DNA of 6,913 nt from contig CAVEGR010000050.1 of the NCBI GenBank assembly GCA_963615565.1, positions 1-6,913 of the forward strand. Direction: 5' to 3'. The position numbers and the translations under genes are program-made. The notes below the pieces were generated by a model. That model saw only the letters and a list, made by a program, of their open reading frames with translations. It was not told where the DNA came from and ran no database searches. Shown here one piece after another: positions 1-5,892 of this stretch (position 1 is the stretch's first letter; every line of letters starts with the position of its first letter). Origin of the DNA: UBA9732 sp963615565 (lineage in GTDB: Bacteria > Spirochaetota > Spirochaetia > Sphaerochaetales > Sphaerochaetaceae).

Positions 1-13
1 AATACTTTGTGTA

Positions 14-331
14 TTATGAAGTTAGAAGAAATGCTCTTTTAGCCACAAAGGCAAAGCCAAGATTCATGAAGACAGTTTTGCAAAAACCTCTCAAGTTTTG
101 AATTTCCTCTGACGTTAACTGAAACATAAAATCCTCTTCATCAAATTTTTCAATATTGTTCTTCACTTGACGATTAAAATTCTTCGTCTCATAACCATAT
201 ATCTCTGCCAAATCCGAGTCCAGCATTACTTGAACTCCACGGATTGTATATATCTTGGCTCTGATTTCATCTGTAGACTGTAATGGCGGTAATAAATCTT
301 TGCTCTGTTCTATACGTAGAAAGTTTAGCAT
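14..331 (-). CDS. ORF6N-domain protein, C-terminally truncated (probable gene remnant)
   Basis: This 105-residue protein carries the first part of an ORF6N (KilA-N-associated, phage-type DNA-binding) domain. Residues about 27-80 show the family pattern, including IYTIRGVQVMLDSDLAEIYG, then ETKNFNRQVKNN and FDEEDFMFQLTSEE. Family members normally continue from the final 'LR' into a segment ending near LPYAFTEQG and are usually longer. Here the match stops at NLR and is replaced by GFCKTVFMNLGFAFVAKRAF, which I do not recognise as part of the domain. The other two reading frames of that strand do not restore the missing part, so a simple frameshift does not explain it. The break falls on a motif that recurs near 2791. 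No Shine-Dalgarno is visible before the ATG at 331. ORF6N proteins are often phage antirepressors or orphan chromosomal copies. This one is probably non-functional or a decayed accessory gene. The domain call is good; function is unknown. Confidence 0.6.
   Translation of the reverse strand: MLNFLRIEQSKDLLPPLQSTDEIRAKIYTIRGVQVMLDSDLAEIYGYETKNFNRQVKNNIEKFDEEDFMFQLTSEEIQNLRGFCKTVFMNLGFAFVAKRAFLLTS
75..91 (-). repeat. Short dispersed motif AGAGGTTTTTGC, copy 1
   Basis: Read on the minus strand, positions 91-80 give AGAGGTTTTTGC, followed by AAAAC down to 75. The same 12 bases occur on the plus strand at 2791-2802. This copy contains the palindrome TTTTGCAAAA (76-85), which also occurs at 414-423. 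It sits exactly where the ORF6N protein loses family similarity. Such a short, AT-rich match could be chance, so membership of a repeat family is only suggested. Confidence 0.3.
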
Positions 332-390
332 ATGAACAGAACTAATAGAAAGAAATAATTTATCAAAAGGTTTTGAGCTTTAAAAGAATG

Positions 391-435
391 AAAAATCCTT
401 AAGTTCAAAGCAATTTTGCAAAAACATGGATTTTT
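391..435. repeat. 8 bp inverted repeat in the intergenic gap upstream of glf
   Basis: AAAAATCC at 391-398 is the exact reverse complement of GGATTTTT at 428-435, with a 29 bp spacer. The spacer contains the palindrome TTTTGCAAAA (414-423), so nested structure is possible. The right arm ends in a T run, but the loop is long for an intrinsic terminator. It lies in the 146 bp gap between the ORF6N remnant and glf, where I see no other gene. It could be an operator or simply AT-rich coincidence. Confidence 0.3.
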
Positions 436-465
436 ATCAACCTTCTCTTTCTTGGTTTTTTCAGA

Positions 466-471
466 TATAAT
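466..471 (+). promoter_or_regulatory. Candidate -10 box for the glf operon
   Basis: A perfect TATAAT at 466-471 ends 6 bp before the glf ATG at 478. Transcription would then be expected to start at or next to the start codon, giving a leaderless message. This agrees with the absence of any Shine-Dalgarno upstream of the ATG. The -35 region at the expected distance (TTCTCT, 443-448) is poor, and the background is AT-rich, so the promoter is only a candidate. Confidence 0.45.
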
Positions 472-477
472 CATTCC

Positions 478-1578
478 ATGTATGATTATTTGATTGTTGG
501 ATCTGGTTTGTACGGCTCTGTTTTTGCATATGAAGCATCAAAAAGAGGGAAAAGGTGTCTCGTTATAGACAAAAGAAATAATATTGCTGGCAATATTTAT
601 ACAGAAGAGAGAGACAATATTAACGTTCATCTTTATGGCGCCCATATTTTTCACACGTCAAACAAAGAAATATGGGACTATATCAATTCCTTTGCTACTT
701 TTAATAATTACATAAACAGTCCAATAGCAAATTATAAAGGAAAACTTTATAACCTACCATTCAATATGAATACTTTCTATGAATTATGGGGAGAAGAGGC
801 ATCAACACCAGAAAAAGCTAAATCAAAAATTGAAAGTCAGAGGATTTATAATGAGAACCCTCAGAATCTTGAAGAACAAGCGCTGTCTCTTATTGGAAAA
901 GAATTCTTTGAAATTCTCATTAAAGGATATACAGAAAAACAATGGGGAAGAGACAGCAAGGACCTTCCTCCGGATATCATAAAACGTATCCCTGTACGCT
1001 ACAGATTTGACAATAATTATTTCAATGACCGTTATCAAGGCATTCCTATTGGGGGATACACAAAGATTATTGAAAAAATGCTTGAAAAAGTAGATGTAAT
1101 TCTCAATGTTAATTTCAACGAAAATCGGACCAAATATATGAAAATGGCAACAAAAGTTCTATATACCGGAATGCTTGATGAACTCTTTGATTTCTCACTT
1201 GGAGAACTTGAGTATAGAAGCGAGAGATTTGAGCACGAAAGAATTGAAGAAGAAAATCATCAGGGTGTTGCTGTAATGAATTACACAGAAAGAGAAATCC
1301 CATATACAAGAGTCATTGAACATAAACATTTTGAGAATACAATTTCCCCTGTCTCATGGATAAGCCGTGAGTATCCTGTTGATTATAAAGAAACTAATGA
1401 GCCATATTATCCAATCAATGACAATAGAAACACACTGTTATATAATAAATACAAAGAAAAAGCAGAAAAACTATCATCTTTTATATTCGGAGGAAGACTT
1501 GCTGAATACAAGTATTATGATATGGATAAAACAATAGAGTCTGCTTTAAAAAAAGTTAAGGAAGAATTTAATGAATAG
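478..1578 (+). CDS. glf: UDP-galactopyranose mutase
   Basis: A 366-residue flavoenzyme that interconverts UDP-galactopyranose and UDP-galactofuranose, the precursor of galactofuranose in surface glycans; cytosolic. The length is typical of bacterial Glf. The N-terminus has the FAD-binding Rossmann motif VGSGLYGS (7-14), followed by DKRNNIAGN (31-39) and HLYGAHIFHT (51-60). The substrate region has KQWGRD (154-159), IPVRYRFDNNYF (171-182) and GIPIGGYTK (188-196). Arg174 and Arg278 (IPYTRVIEH) match the pair of arginines known to contact the UDP-sugar diphosphate. The C-terminus has the FAD-site motif GGRLAEYKYYDMD (338-350). No key residue appears to be missing. ATG 478 is preferred because the protein begins exactly at the conserved N-terminus, and the in-frame upstream stretch (stop at 400-402) has no ATG, GTG or TTG. 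It is first in an apparent operon and overlaps the next gene by 8 bp. No Shine-Dalgarno is visible. Confidence 0.95.
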   Translation: MYDYLIVGSGLYGSVFAYEASKRGKRCLVIDKRNNIAGNIYTEERDNINVHLYGAHIFHTSNKEIWDYINSFATFNNYINSPIANYKGKLYNLPFNMNTFYELWGEEASTPEKAKSKIESQRIYNENPQNLEEQALSLIGKEFFEILIKGYTEKQWGRDSKDLPPDIIKRIPVRYRFDNNYFNDRYQGIPIGGYTKIIEKMLEKVDVILNVNFNENRTKYMKMATKVLYTGMLDELFDFSLGELEYRSERFEHERIEEENHQGVAVMNYTEREIPYTRVIEHKHFENTISPVSWISREYPVDYKETNEPYYPINDNRNTLLYNKYKEKAEKLSSFIFGGRLAEYKYYDMDKTIESALKKVKEEFNE

Positions 1579-2773
1579 AAATAAACTAACTATAGGTGAA
1601 TTTAATGATTCCTTCATGCCTGTCATGGATGGGGTTAGCAATGTTTGTAAAAATTACACAATAGAAATGAATAATCTTGGACATAAAGCATATGCAATTG
1701 TTCCAGGATATAAGGACAGTGCCGAATATGACAAAATTCACAACATAGATTATGCTATAAGAGGAAAAGAATACTGTCCGGTAAAAGCAGTACGGCCTTA
1801 TGGAATAACAGTATTCACTCATGAAACAAAAAAAATTATCTCATCTATTCCGTTCGATATCGTTCATGCTCATTGTCCTATATTCACAGGAAACTATGCA
1901 ATGAAGATTGCACAAGAGAGAAACATACCTATTGTCACAACCTTTCATACTTTTTTCAAAGATGATTTAGATGGACTTCTACCTCTCTCAATGTCTAATA
2001 TGCTTATAAATCAAATGATGAAGTTCTATTATTGCTGTGACGAAGTTTGGACACCAAGTCTTGGGTCCAAGAAAAAGATGGAAAGAGAATATCATTATGA
2101 TAAACCAATAAGAGTTGTTGAAAATGGTTGTGATATGATTCCTCCTTTGTCTTATAATGAATATGTAGAAAAAAGAAAGAAGGGCCTTGAAATCTGTAAA
2201 TGTGATGAAAACACCCCAATCTTCATATATGTTGGGCAACAAAAAGACGAAAAAAATATACCATTAACTCTTAATGCAATAAAAATCTTAAAAAACAAGC
2301 TTGGTTCAAATTGTTTTAAGATGATTTTTGTAGGAGAAGGTCACAACAAAGAAGATTATGAAAAATATGTTCTTGAAAATAATTTACAAGACGTTGTTGT
2401 TTTCTTAGGACGCATCAGTGAAAGAGATGTAATTGCTTCTCTCTATTGTGCTTCATATTTATTTCTTTTCCCTTCTCTTTATGACACTTCTTGTCTTGTT
2501 ATGAGAGAGGCTGCAGCTTTTAACCTTCCACTTGTTTTTGTAGACGGATCTTGTACGTCAGAAGGAATCACTGATAGTGAAAATGGATTTCTAATAAAAA
2601 ATAATCCTGAAGATTATGCCTCAAAACTTGAATATCTTATTAATCACCCAGAGATTCAAAAACACGCAGGAGAAGGAGCGAGAAAAGATTTGTACCGTTC
2701 CTGGCACGATGTAAGCAAATTAGTTGAGAATCTTTATTATGAAATAATAGAAACCAAAAAGAAAAATTATTAA
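1571..2773 (+). CDS. GT4-family glycosyltransferase, probable glycolipid (diacylglycerol) glycosyltransferase
   Basis: A 400-residue GT-B retaining glycosyltransferase. The N-terminal acceptor domain has the loop PVMDGVSN (17-24), DIVHAHCPIFTGNYA (96-110) and IVTTFHTFF (121-129). The C-terminal nucleotide-sugar domain has YVGQQKDEKNI (220-230), FVGEGHNKEDY (253-263) and SLYDTSCLVMREAAA (302-316), followed by GSCTSEGITDSENGFLI (326-342). The classic EX7E motif appears as D305-X7-E313, which I remember as a feature of a clostridial and spirochaetal subgroup rather than a defect. Relatives include 1,2-diacylglycerol 3-glucosyltransferases, so transfer of glucose or galactose to a lipid at the inner membrane face is the best guess. 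Capsule or LPS-type sugar transfer is an alternative. It has no signal peptide or clear transmembrane segment. The start overlaps the glf stop by 8 bp (ATGAATAG), with AAGGAAG at 1558-1564 six bases upstream, which implies translational coupling. The family is certain; acceptor and donor are inferred. Confidence 0.85.
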   Translation: MNRNKLTIGEFNDSFMPVMDGVSNVCKNYTIEMNNLGHKAYAIVPGYKDSAEYDKIHNIDYAIRGKEYCPVKAVRPYGITVFTHETKKIISSIPFDIVHAHCPIFTGNYAMKIAQERNIPIVTTFHTFFKDDLDGLLPLSMSNMLINQMMKFYYCCDEVWTPSLGSKKKMEREYHYDKPIRVVENGCDMIPPLSYNEYVEKRKKGLEICKCDENTPIFIYVGQQKDEKNIPLTLNAIKILKNKLGSNCFKMIFVGEGHNKEDYEKYVLENNLQDVVVFLGRISERDVIASLYCASYLFLFPSLYDTSCLVMREAAAFNLPLVFVDGSCTSEGITDSENGFLIKNNPEDYASKLEYLINHPEIQKHAGEGARKDLYRSWHDVSKLVENLYYEIIETKKKNY

Positions 2774-2791
2774 AAACTTTGCAACATTTCA

Positions 2792-2811
2792 GAGGTTTTT
2801 GCTAAAGCCTC
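2792..2811 (+). repeat. Hairpin in the spacer between the two glycosyltransferase genes; carries motif copy 2
   Basis: GAGGTTTT (2792-2799) pairs with AAAGCCTC through an 8 bp stem (2804-2811) with one G-T wobble and a TGCT loop. No T run follows, so it does not look like a complete intrinsic terminator. It may act as an attenuator, an RNA processing or stability element, or have no role. The left arm contains AGAGGTTTTTGC (2791-2802), identical to positions 91-80 on the minus strand. Confidence 0.4.
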
Positions 2812-2827
2812 CATACAGGACCTTAAT

Positions 2828-2833
2828 AGGGAG
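2828..2833 (+). promoter_or_regulatory. Shine-Dalgarno that sets the start of the third operon gene
   Basis: AGGGAG lies 4 bases before the ATG at 2838. An in-frame TTG at 2799 would add 13 residues, but it lies inside the hairpin, has no ribosome binding site, and would place extra residues before the conserved MKALILSANIGGGH N-terminus. The ATG at 2838 is therefore the chosen start. Confidence 0.7.
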
Positions 2834-2837
2834 AAAA

Positions 2838-3989
2838 ATGAAAGCGTTAATTTTAAGTGCTAATATAGGTGGTGGCCATACTTCTTGTGCTAAAGCCATA
2901 CAAGATGTTTTTAAGGCCCATAATGAAGAGTGTAACATTCAAGATGTTTTAACTCTTATCTCTAAAGAAGTTTCAAGTGTAACCTCTTCCGGCCAAATCT
3001 TTATGTACAGACATGCACCATGGCTTGTAAATTTAGGTTATAAAGATAGAGAAAAGAAGAAAAATAACATATTTAGCAAGGATTCTGTACTCTACAAGTT
3101 TTTAGCATTAGGTGTGCCAAAGCTATATAATCTAATAAATACAAACGGTTATGATACAATCATTTGTACCCATATCTTTTCTGCGCTGATTATTACTGCA
3201 ATGCAAGAAAAATATAATCTTCCTTTATTAACCTGCCAAATAGCAACAGACTACGATTGTAGTGCAAATTCTCCAGAGACAAATATTGATTATTATTTCA
3301 TTCCAGATAAAAGACTCATTGATGACTTTGTTAACTTTGGGCTTCCAAAAGATAAAATCTTCGCCAGTGGAATTCCTGTAAATAAAGAGTTCTTTCAGAG
3401 AACAGACAAAGAAAAAGTAAAAGAAGAACTTGGAATTCCCAAAAACAGTAAGCATCTTTTAATGATGGGAGGCAGTATGGGAAGTGGCCCCATCCCAAAA
3501 GTTGCCCGTCTTTTAATTGAAAACCTCAAAGAGAACAATTATTTATCCATTGTCTGCGGATCAAACAAAGAACTTTATGAAGAGCTTTCTTATTCATATG
3601 AAAACTACGAAAATGTTCATATATATGGCGTCTCTAACCAAATGCCTCTTTTAATGCACTCGGCAGATCTTCTTTTTACAAAACCAGGTGGCCTAACTAC
3701 AACAGAAGCATATGCATCATACCTTCCAATGGTATTACTCGACTTTATAGGTGGTTATGAAACCGATAACGTTAATTTCTTTACAGGTTTAGGCGGTGCA
3801 ATTTCGGGAAAAGATCCAGAGTTTCTTGTTGAGCAAACAATCTCCTTGTTAAATAACCCTTCCAAACTTGAAGAAATGACCACCAACTTAGAGAAAGCCT
3901 CTCAAGGAAATAAACTACCTGAAGATTTTATTTACGACTTTTTAAAAGACGCATACAAAAAGAAATTTTCAGAAGGTCTCAAAAAATGA
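2838..3989 (+). CDS. MGDG synthase/UgtP/MurG-like glycosyltransferase (GT28), probable diacylglycerol glycosyltransferase
   Basis: A 383-residue GT-B inverting glycosyltransferase of the monogalactosyldiacylglycerol synthase and processive glucosyltransferase group. These transfer a UDP-activated sugar to diacylglycerol or to a glycosylated diacylglycerol at the cytoplasmic membrane face. The N-terminal domain begins with LILSANIGGGHTSCAKAI (4-21), the GGGH loop of the family, and has THIFSA (111-116) and CQIATDYDCS (133-142). The C-terminal domain has GIPVNKEF (178-185), MMGGSMGSG (209-217) and KPGGLTTTEAYA (282-293), the UDP-sugar binding segment, then DFIGGYETDNV (302-312), where family members usually have a PGQExxN-type sequence. 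MurG is unlikely given this motif set. The gene follows the GT4 gene by 64 bp on the same strand, so it is probably in the same operon, and a two-step lipid glycosylation is plausible. Family certain, donor and acceptor inferred. Confidence 0.85.
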   Translation: MKALILSANIGGGHTSCAKAIQDVFKAHNEECNIQDVLTLISKEVSSVTSSGQIFMYRHAPWLVNLGYKDREKKKNNIFSKDSVLYKFLALGVPKLYNLINTNGYDTIICTHIFSALIITAMQEKYNLPLLTCQIATDYDCSANSPETNIDYYFIPDKRLIDDFVNFGLPKDKIFASGIPVNKEFFQRTDKEKVKEELGIPKNSKHLLMMGGSMGSGPIPKVARLLIENLKENNYLSIVCGSNKELYEELSYSYENYENVHIYGVSNQMPLLMHSADLLFTKPGGLTTTEAYASYLPMVLLDFIGGYETDNVNFFTGLGGAISGKDPEFLVEQTISLLNNPSKLEEMTTNLEKASQGNKLPEDFIYDFLKDAYKKKFSEGLKK

Positions 3990-3993
3990 ATTA

Positions 3994-4039
3994 TTGACAT
4001 TTTTCCATGGTTTTAAGTCTCTGTTTTTGACATTTTTCC
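3994..4039. repeat. 13 bp direct repeat TTGACATTTTTCC in the convergent gap
   Basis: TTGACATTTTTCC occurs at 3994-4006 and again, identically, at 4027-4039, a 33 bp offset. It lies in the 86 bp gap between the ends of the GT28 and GH2 genes. TTGACA resembles a -35 box, but no suitable -10 follows and both neighbours end here. Possible explanations are a local duplication or a protein binding site. No gene is seen in this gap. Confidence 0.5.
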
Positions 4040-4075
4040 TAAAAACAACAATAGAACTTGATCATGTGCAAGTAA

Positions 4076-5755
4076 CTAAGCTTTTTCCAAAAGTTTTTTA
4101 GACATCTCGTAAATGGGAGATTGAAGAACTTTTATCTCCTTTCTATCATAAGAAATAAGTCCATTTGTTTCTTGTTCCACATCAGAAAGCTGTGTATAAA
4201 TTGCTGCAGCAAGACCCTTTTGCTTTGCAGGAATAATTTGTTTCTCGTAAAGTTTAACAATAGCTTGAGTAAGTTCCATTTTGGAGCGAAGCTTTTTGTA
4301 AATAAAACTCTTCTTTTTTGTTGTATTAGTATCATAGCCATAACCTCCAAACTCCGTAAGAATTACGCAACGTTCAAGTTTGTCCTTATGAAATCTGTAT
4401 GGTCTAAAATATACATGTAAGCTCTTAAAATCACCTATACCTTGATCTTGCCAGCCAGAGGCGTGGTCAATTGTTCTAGAATTATCAAGCGTTGTAATGT
4501 TTTTTACTATTCTTGCGCTGTCAAATTGTCCCCATCCTTCATTAAAGGGAACCCACATTGCAAGAGAAACAACGTTATATAAAAGCTCAATAGTTCCGTA
4601 GGCTTCTTTCTCCCACATTCTTCTCTCTTTTTCATCTTCTCTGGCAAATTTCTTATATTGATTATCCTTAAGATGAGAACCAAAAATCAAAGGAAGTGTT
4701 ACTGTTGACGTCTTATATTTTCCACCTCCTGAAACCATATCCTGCCAAACTAGAATGCCAAGACGGTCGCAATGGTAGTACCAACGTAGAGGTTCAATCT
4801 TTATGTGTTTTCTTAAAGTATTAAAACCTAAAGCTTTTGCAGTTTTAATATCGCTAATGAAATCTTCATCTGCTTTTGGAGTATAGAAGCCATCCTTATA
4901 ATAGCCTTGATCTAAAAGGCCATGATGAAAATACGGCTTATCATTCAACAATAGGACATTGTTACCTTTTTCATCCCTACCAACTCCAAAAGTTCTGAGT
5001 CCAAAATATCCACTAATTTTGTCTTCAACAACTTGGCTATGAGCCACAATAACAAAATCATAAAGATAGGGATCTTCTGGAGCCCAAAGATGTCCTTTGG
5101 GAACATCAATTCTCGCTTTCACACCTGCTTGTAATTCATAGCTTTGCCCATTTAGAAATAAACTACAAGAACAGTTAGAATTGTCATTCATAAAAACTGT
5201 GATATAGAACCCTTCAAGATCTGGAACTAGTTTATAACTTTTAATATAGGATAGAGGAACTTTCTCAATCCAAACTGTTTGCCAGATTCCACTAGTTTGA
5301 GGATACCAAATTCCTCTAGGTTCACTACTTTGCTTTCCTCGTGAAATTTCTTTTGTATCACTAGGATCTTGAACCAAAACGTCCAAATCAAACTCTTTGT
5401 AAGGAACTTCTATCTCAAAAGGGAGATATCCTCCAATATGCTCAAAAACTTGTTTTCCATTGATATATACAAGAGCCCTGTAATCAACTGCTCCAAAATG
5501 TAGAATTAATATATGCGTTTTAAAATCCACTTCTTCTGGAAAAATAACATGCCTGCTGTAGCGCATTGTTTCATGTGCTTGTAGCGTTCTCTGCACACCA
5601 CTGTAAGCACTCTCAGGAGAATAAGGAACCAAAATAGAATACTCTTTTGAGTCTTTTCCATCAGATATAAACTGAAGATTCCATTGACCATTTAAACAAA
5701 GATAACTATTCCTTTTCATTTGAGGTCTTGGATATTCACTTAATGGCACGTTCAT
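4076..5755 (-). CDS. Glycoside hydrolase family 2 protein (beta-galactosidase/glucuronidase-like)
   Basis: A 559-residue retaining exo-glycosidase of family GH2, compact compared with LacZ (about 1,020) and close in size to beta-glucuronidases. The order is an N-terminal sugar-binding jelly-roll domain (about 15-165; LNGQWNLQF 21-29, GAVDYRALVYING 88-100, PRGIWYPQTSGIWQTVWIE 146-164), a short Ig-like domain (about 170-260) and a catalytic barrel (about 265-559). The acid/base is predicted as Glu406 in WVPFNEGWG (401-409) and the nucleophile as Glu468 in ILTEFGG (465-471). NTLRKHIKIEP (312-322) and HCDRLGILVWQDM (328-340) are further family signatures. There is no signal peptide, so it should act in the cytoplasm on imported or endogenous glycosides. 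AGGAGG (complement 5766-5761) lies 5 bases before the ATG. The gene is convergent with the glf operon and divergent from rsmE. The substrate cannot be decided; beta-galactoside, glucuronide, mannoside and even galactofuranoside are known in GH2. Confidence 0.85.
   Translation of the reverse strand: MNVPLSEYPRPQMKRNSYLCLNGQWNLQFISDGKDSKEYSILVPYSPESAYSGVQRTLQAHETMRYSRHVIFPEEVDFKTHILILHFGAVDYRALVYINGKQVFEHIGGYLPFEIEVPYKEFDLDVLVQDPSDTKEISRGKQSSEPRGIWYPQTSGIWQTVWIEKVPLSYIKSYKLVPDLEGFYITVFMNDNSNCSCSLFLNGQSYELQAGVKARIDVPKGHLWAPEDPYLYDFVIVAHSQVVEDKISGYFGLRTFGVGRDEKGNNVLLLNDKPYFHHGLLDQGYYKDGFYTPKADEDFISDIKTAKALGFNTLRKHIKIEPLRWYYHCDRLGILVWQDMVSGGGKYKTSTVTLPLIFGSHLKDNQYKKFAREDEKERRMWEKEAYGTIELLYNVVSLAMWVPFNEGWGQFDSARIVKNITTLDNSRTIDHASGWQDQGIGDFKSLHVYFRPYRFHKDKLERCVILTEFGGYGYDTNTTKKKSFIYKKLRSKMELTQAIVKLYEKQIIPAKQKGLAAAIYTQLSDVEQETNGLISYDRKEIKVLQSPIYEMSKKLLEKA
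4078..4099 (+). terminator. Weak candidate intrinsic terminator for the glf operon
   Basis: AAGCTTTT (4078-4085) can pair with AAAAGTTT (4089-4096) through 8 bp including one G-T, with a TCC loop. T4094-T4099 forms a run of six T that partly shares the stem. The stem is almost all A-T, so it would be weak. It lies about 90 bp past the GT28 stop and overlaps the end of the convergent GH2 gene. No stronger terminator was found in the gap. Confidence 0.25.
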
Positions 5756-5768
5756 GTTCTCCTCCTGC

Positions 5769-5788
5769 GACTATCTTTTGGCATAGTC
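5769..5788 (-). promoter_or_regulatory. Hairpin next to the GH2 ribosome binding site
   Basis: GACTAT (5769-5774) and ATAGTC (5783-5788) form a perfect 6 bp inverted repeat with an 8 bp spacer. In a GH2 leader transcript this would make a hairpin ending 2 bases before the AGGAGG. It could be a DNA operator or an RNA element affecting translation. The sequence supports the symmetry only, not a function. Confidence 0.35.
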
Positions 5789-5833
5789 TATTTGGGCACA
5801 ACCTATCTTAACACAGCCTATCATAGCACAATA
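5771..5833. repeat. Degenerate ~15 bp tandem repeats between the divergent GH2 and rsmE genes
   Basis: Four units begin with CTAT: CTATCTTTTGGCATAGT (5771), CTATTTGGGCACAAC (5788), CTATCTTAACACAGC (5803) and CTATCATAGCACAATA (5818). Spacings are 17, 15 and 15 bp, with an approximate consensus CTATCTTRGCACAGC. A fifth, poor unit may start near 5834. They fill most of the space between the GH2 start and the -10 element at 5846-5853. They may be regulator binding sites or a microsatellite-like expansion. Confidence 0.5.
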
Positions 5834-5845
5834 CTTATGAGTTTG

Positions 5846-5853
5846 ATTATAAT
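5846..5853. promoter_or_regulatory. Palindromic ATTATAAT, candidate -10 for rsmE and possibly for GH2
   Basis: TATAAT reads on the plus strand at 5848-5853, which would give rsmE a leader of about 33 bases with AAGGAGG at 5882-5888. Because ATTATAAT is its own reverse complement, TATAAT also reads on the minus strand at 5851-5846, which would give GH2 a leader of roughly 85 bases covering the tandem repeats. No convincing -35 box is seen on either strand. Confidence 0.4.
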
Positions 5854-5892
5854 GAAAGGACCATACTTGGAAATCAACTTTAAGGAGGAACA

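Noticed and set aside
14..100. Simple frameshift as the cause of the ORF6N truncation
   Set aside because: The other two minus-strand frames run into stops and do not give the expected LPYAFTEQG-like continuation.
823..2242. Small open frames antisense to or overlapping glf and the GT4 gene
   Set aside because: They lie wholly within well-supported genes, lack ribosome binding sites and recognisable domains, and have shadow-frame composition.
2799..2837. Upstream TTG start for the GT28 gene, adding 13 residues
   Set aside because: It falls within the intergenic hairpin, has no ribosome binding site, and the conserved N-terminus MKALILSANIGGGH begins at ATG 2838 behind AGGGAG.
4022..4047. 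TGTTTTT/AAAAACA hairpin as an operon terminator
   Set aside because: The stem is 7 bp and nearly all A-T, the loop is 12 bases, and no T run follows on either strand.
5771..5833. CRISPR array
   Set aside because: The units are about 15 bp, degenerate and directly adjacent with no spacers, and no cas gene is present.
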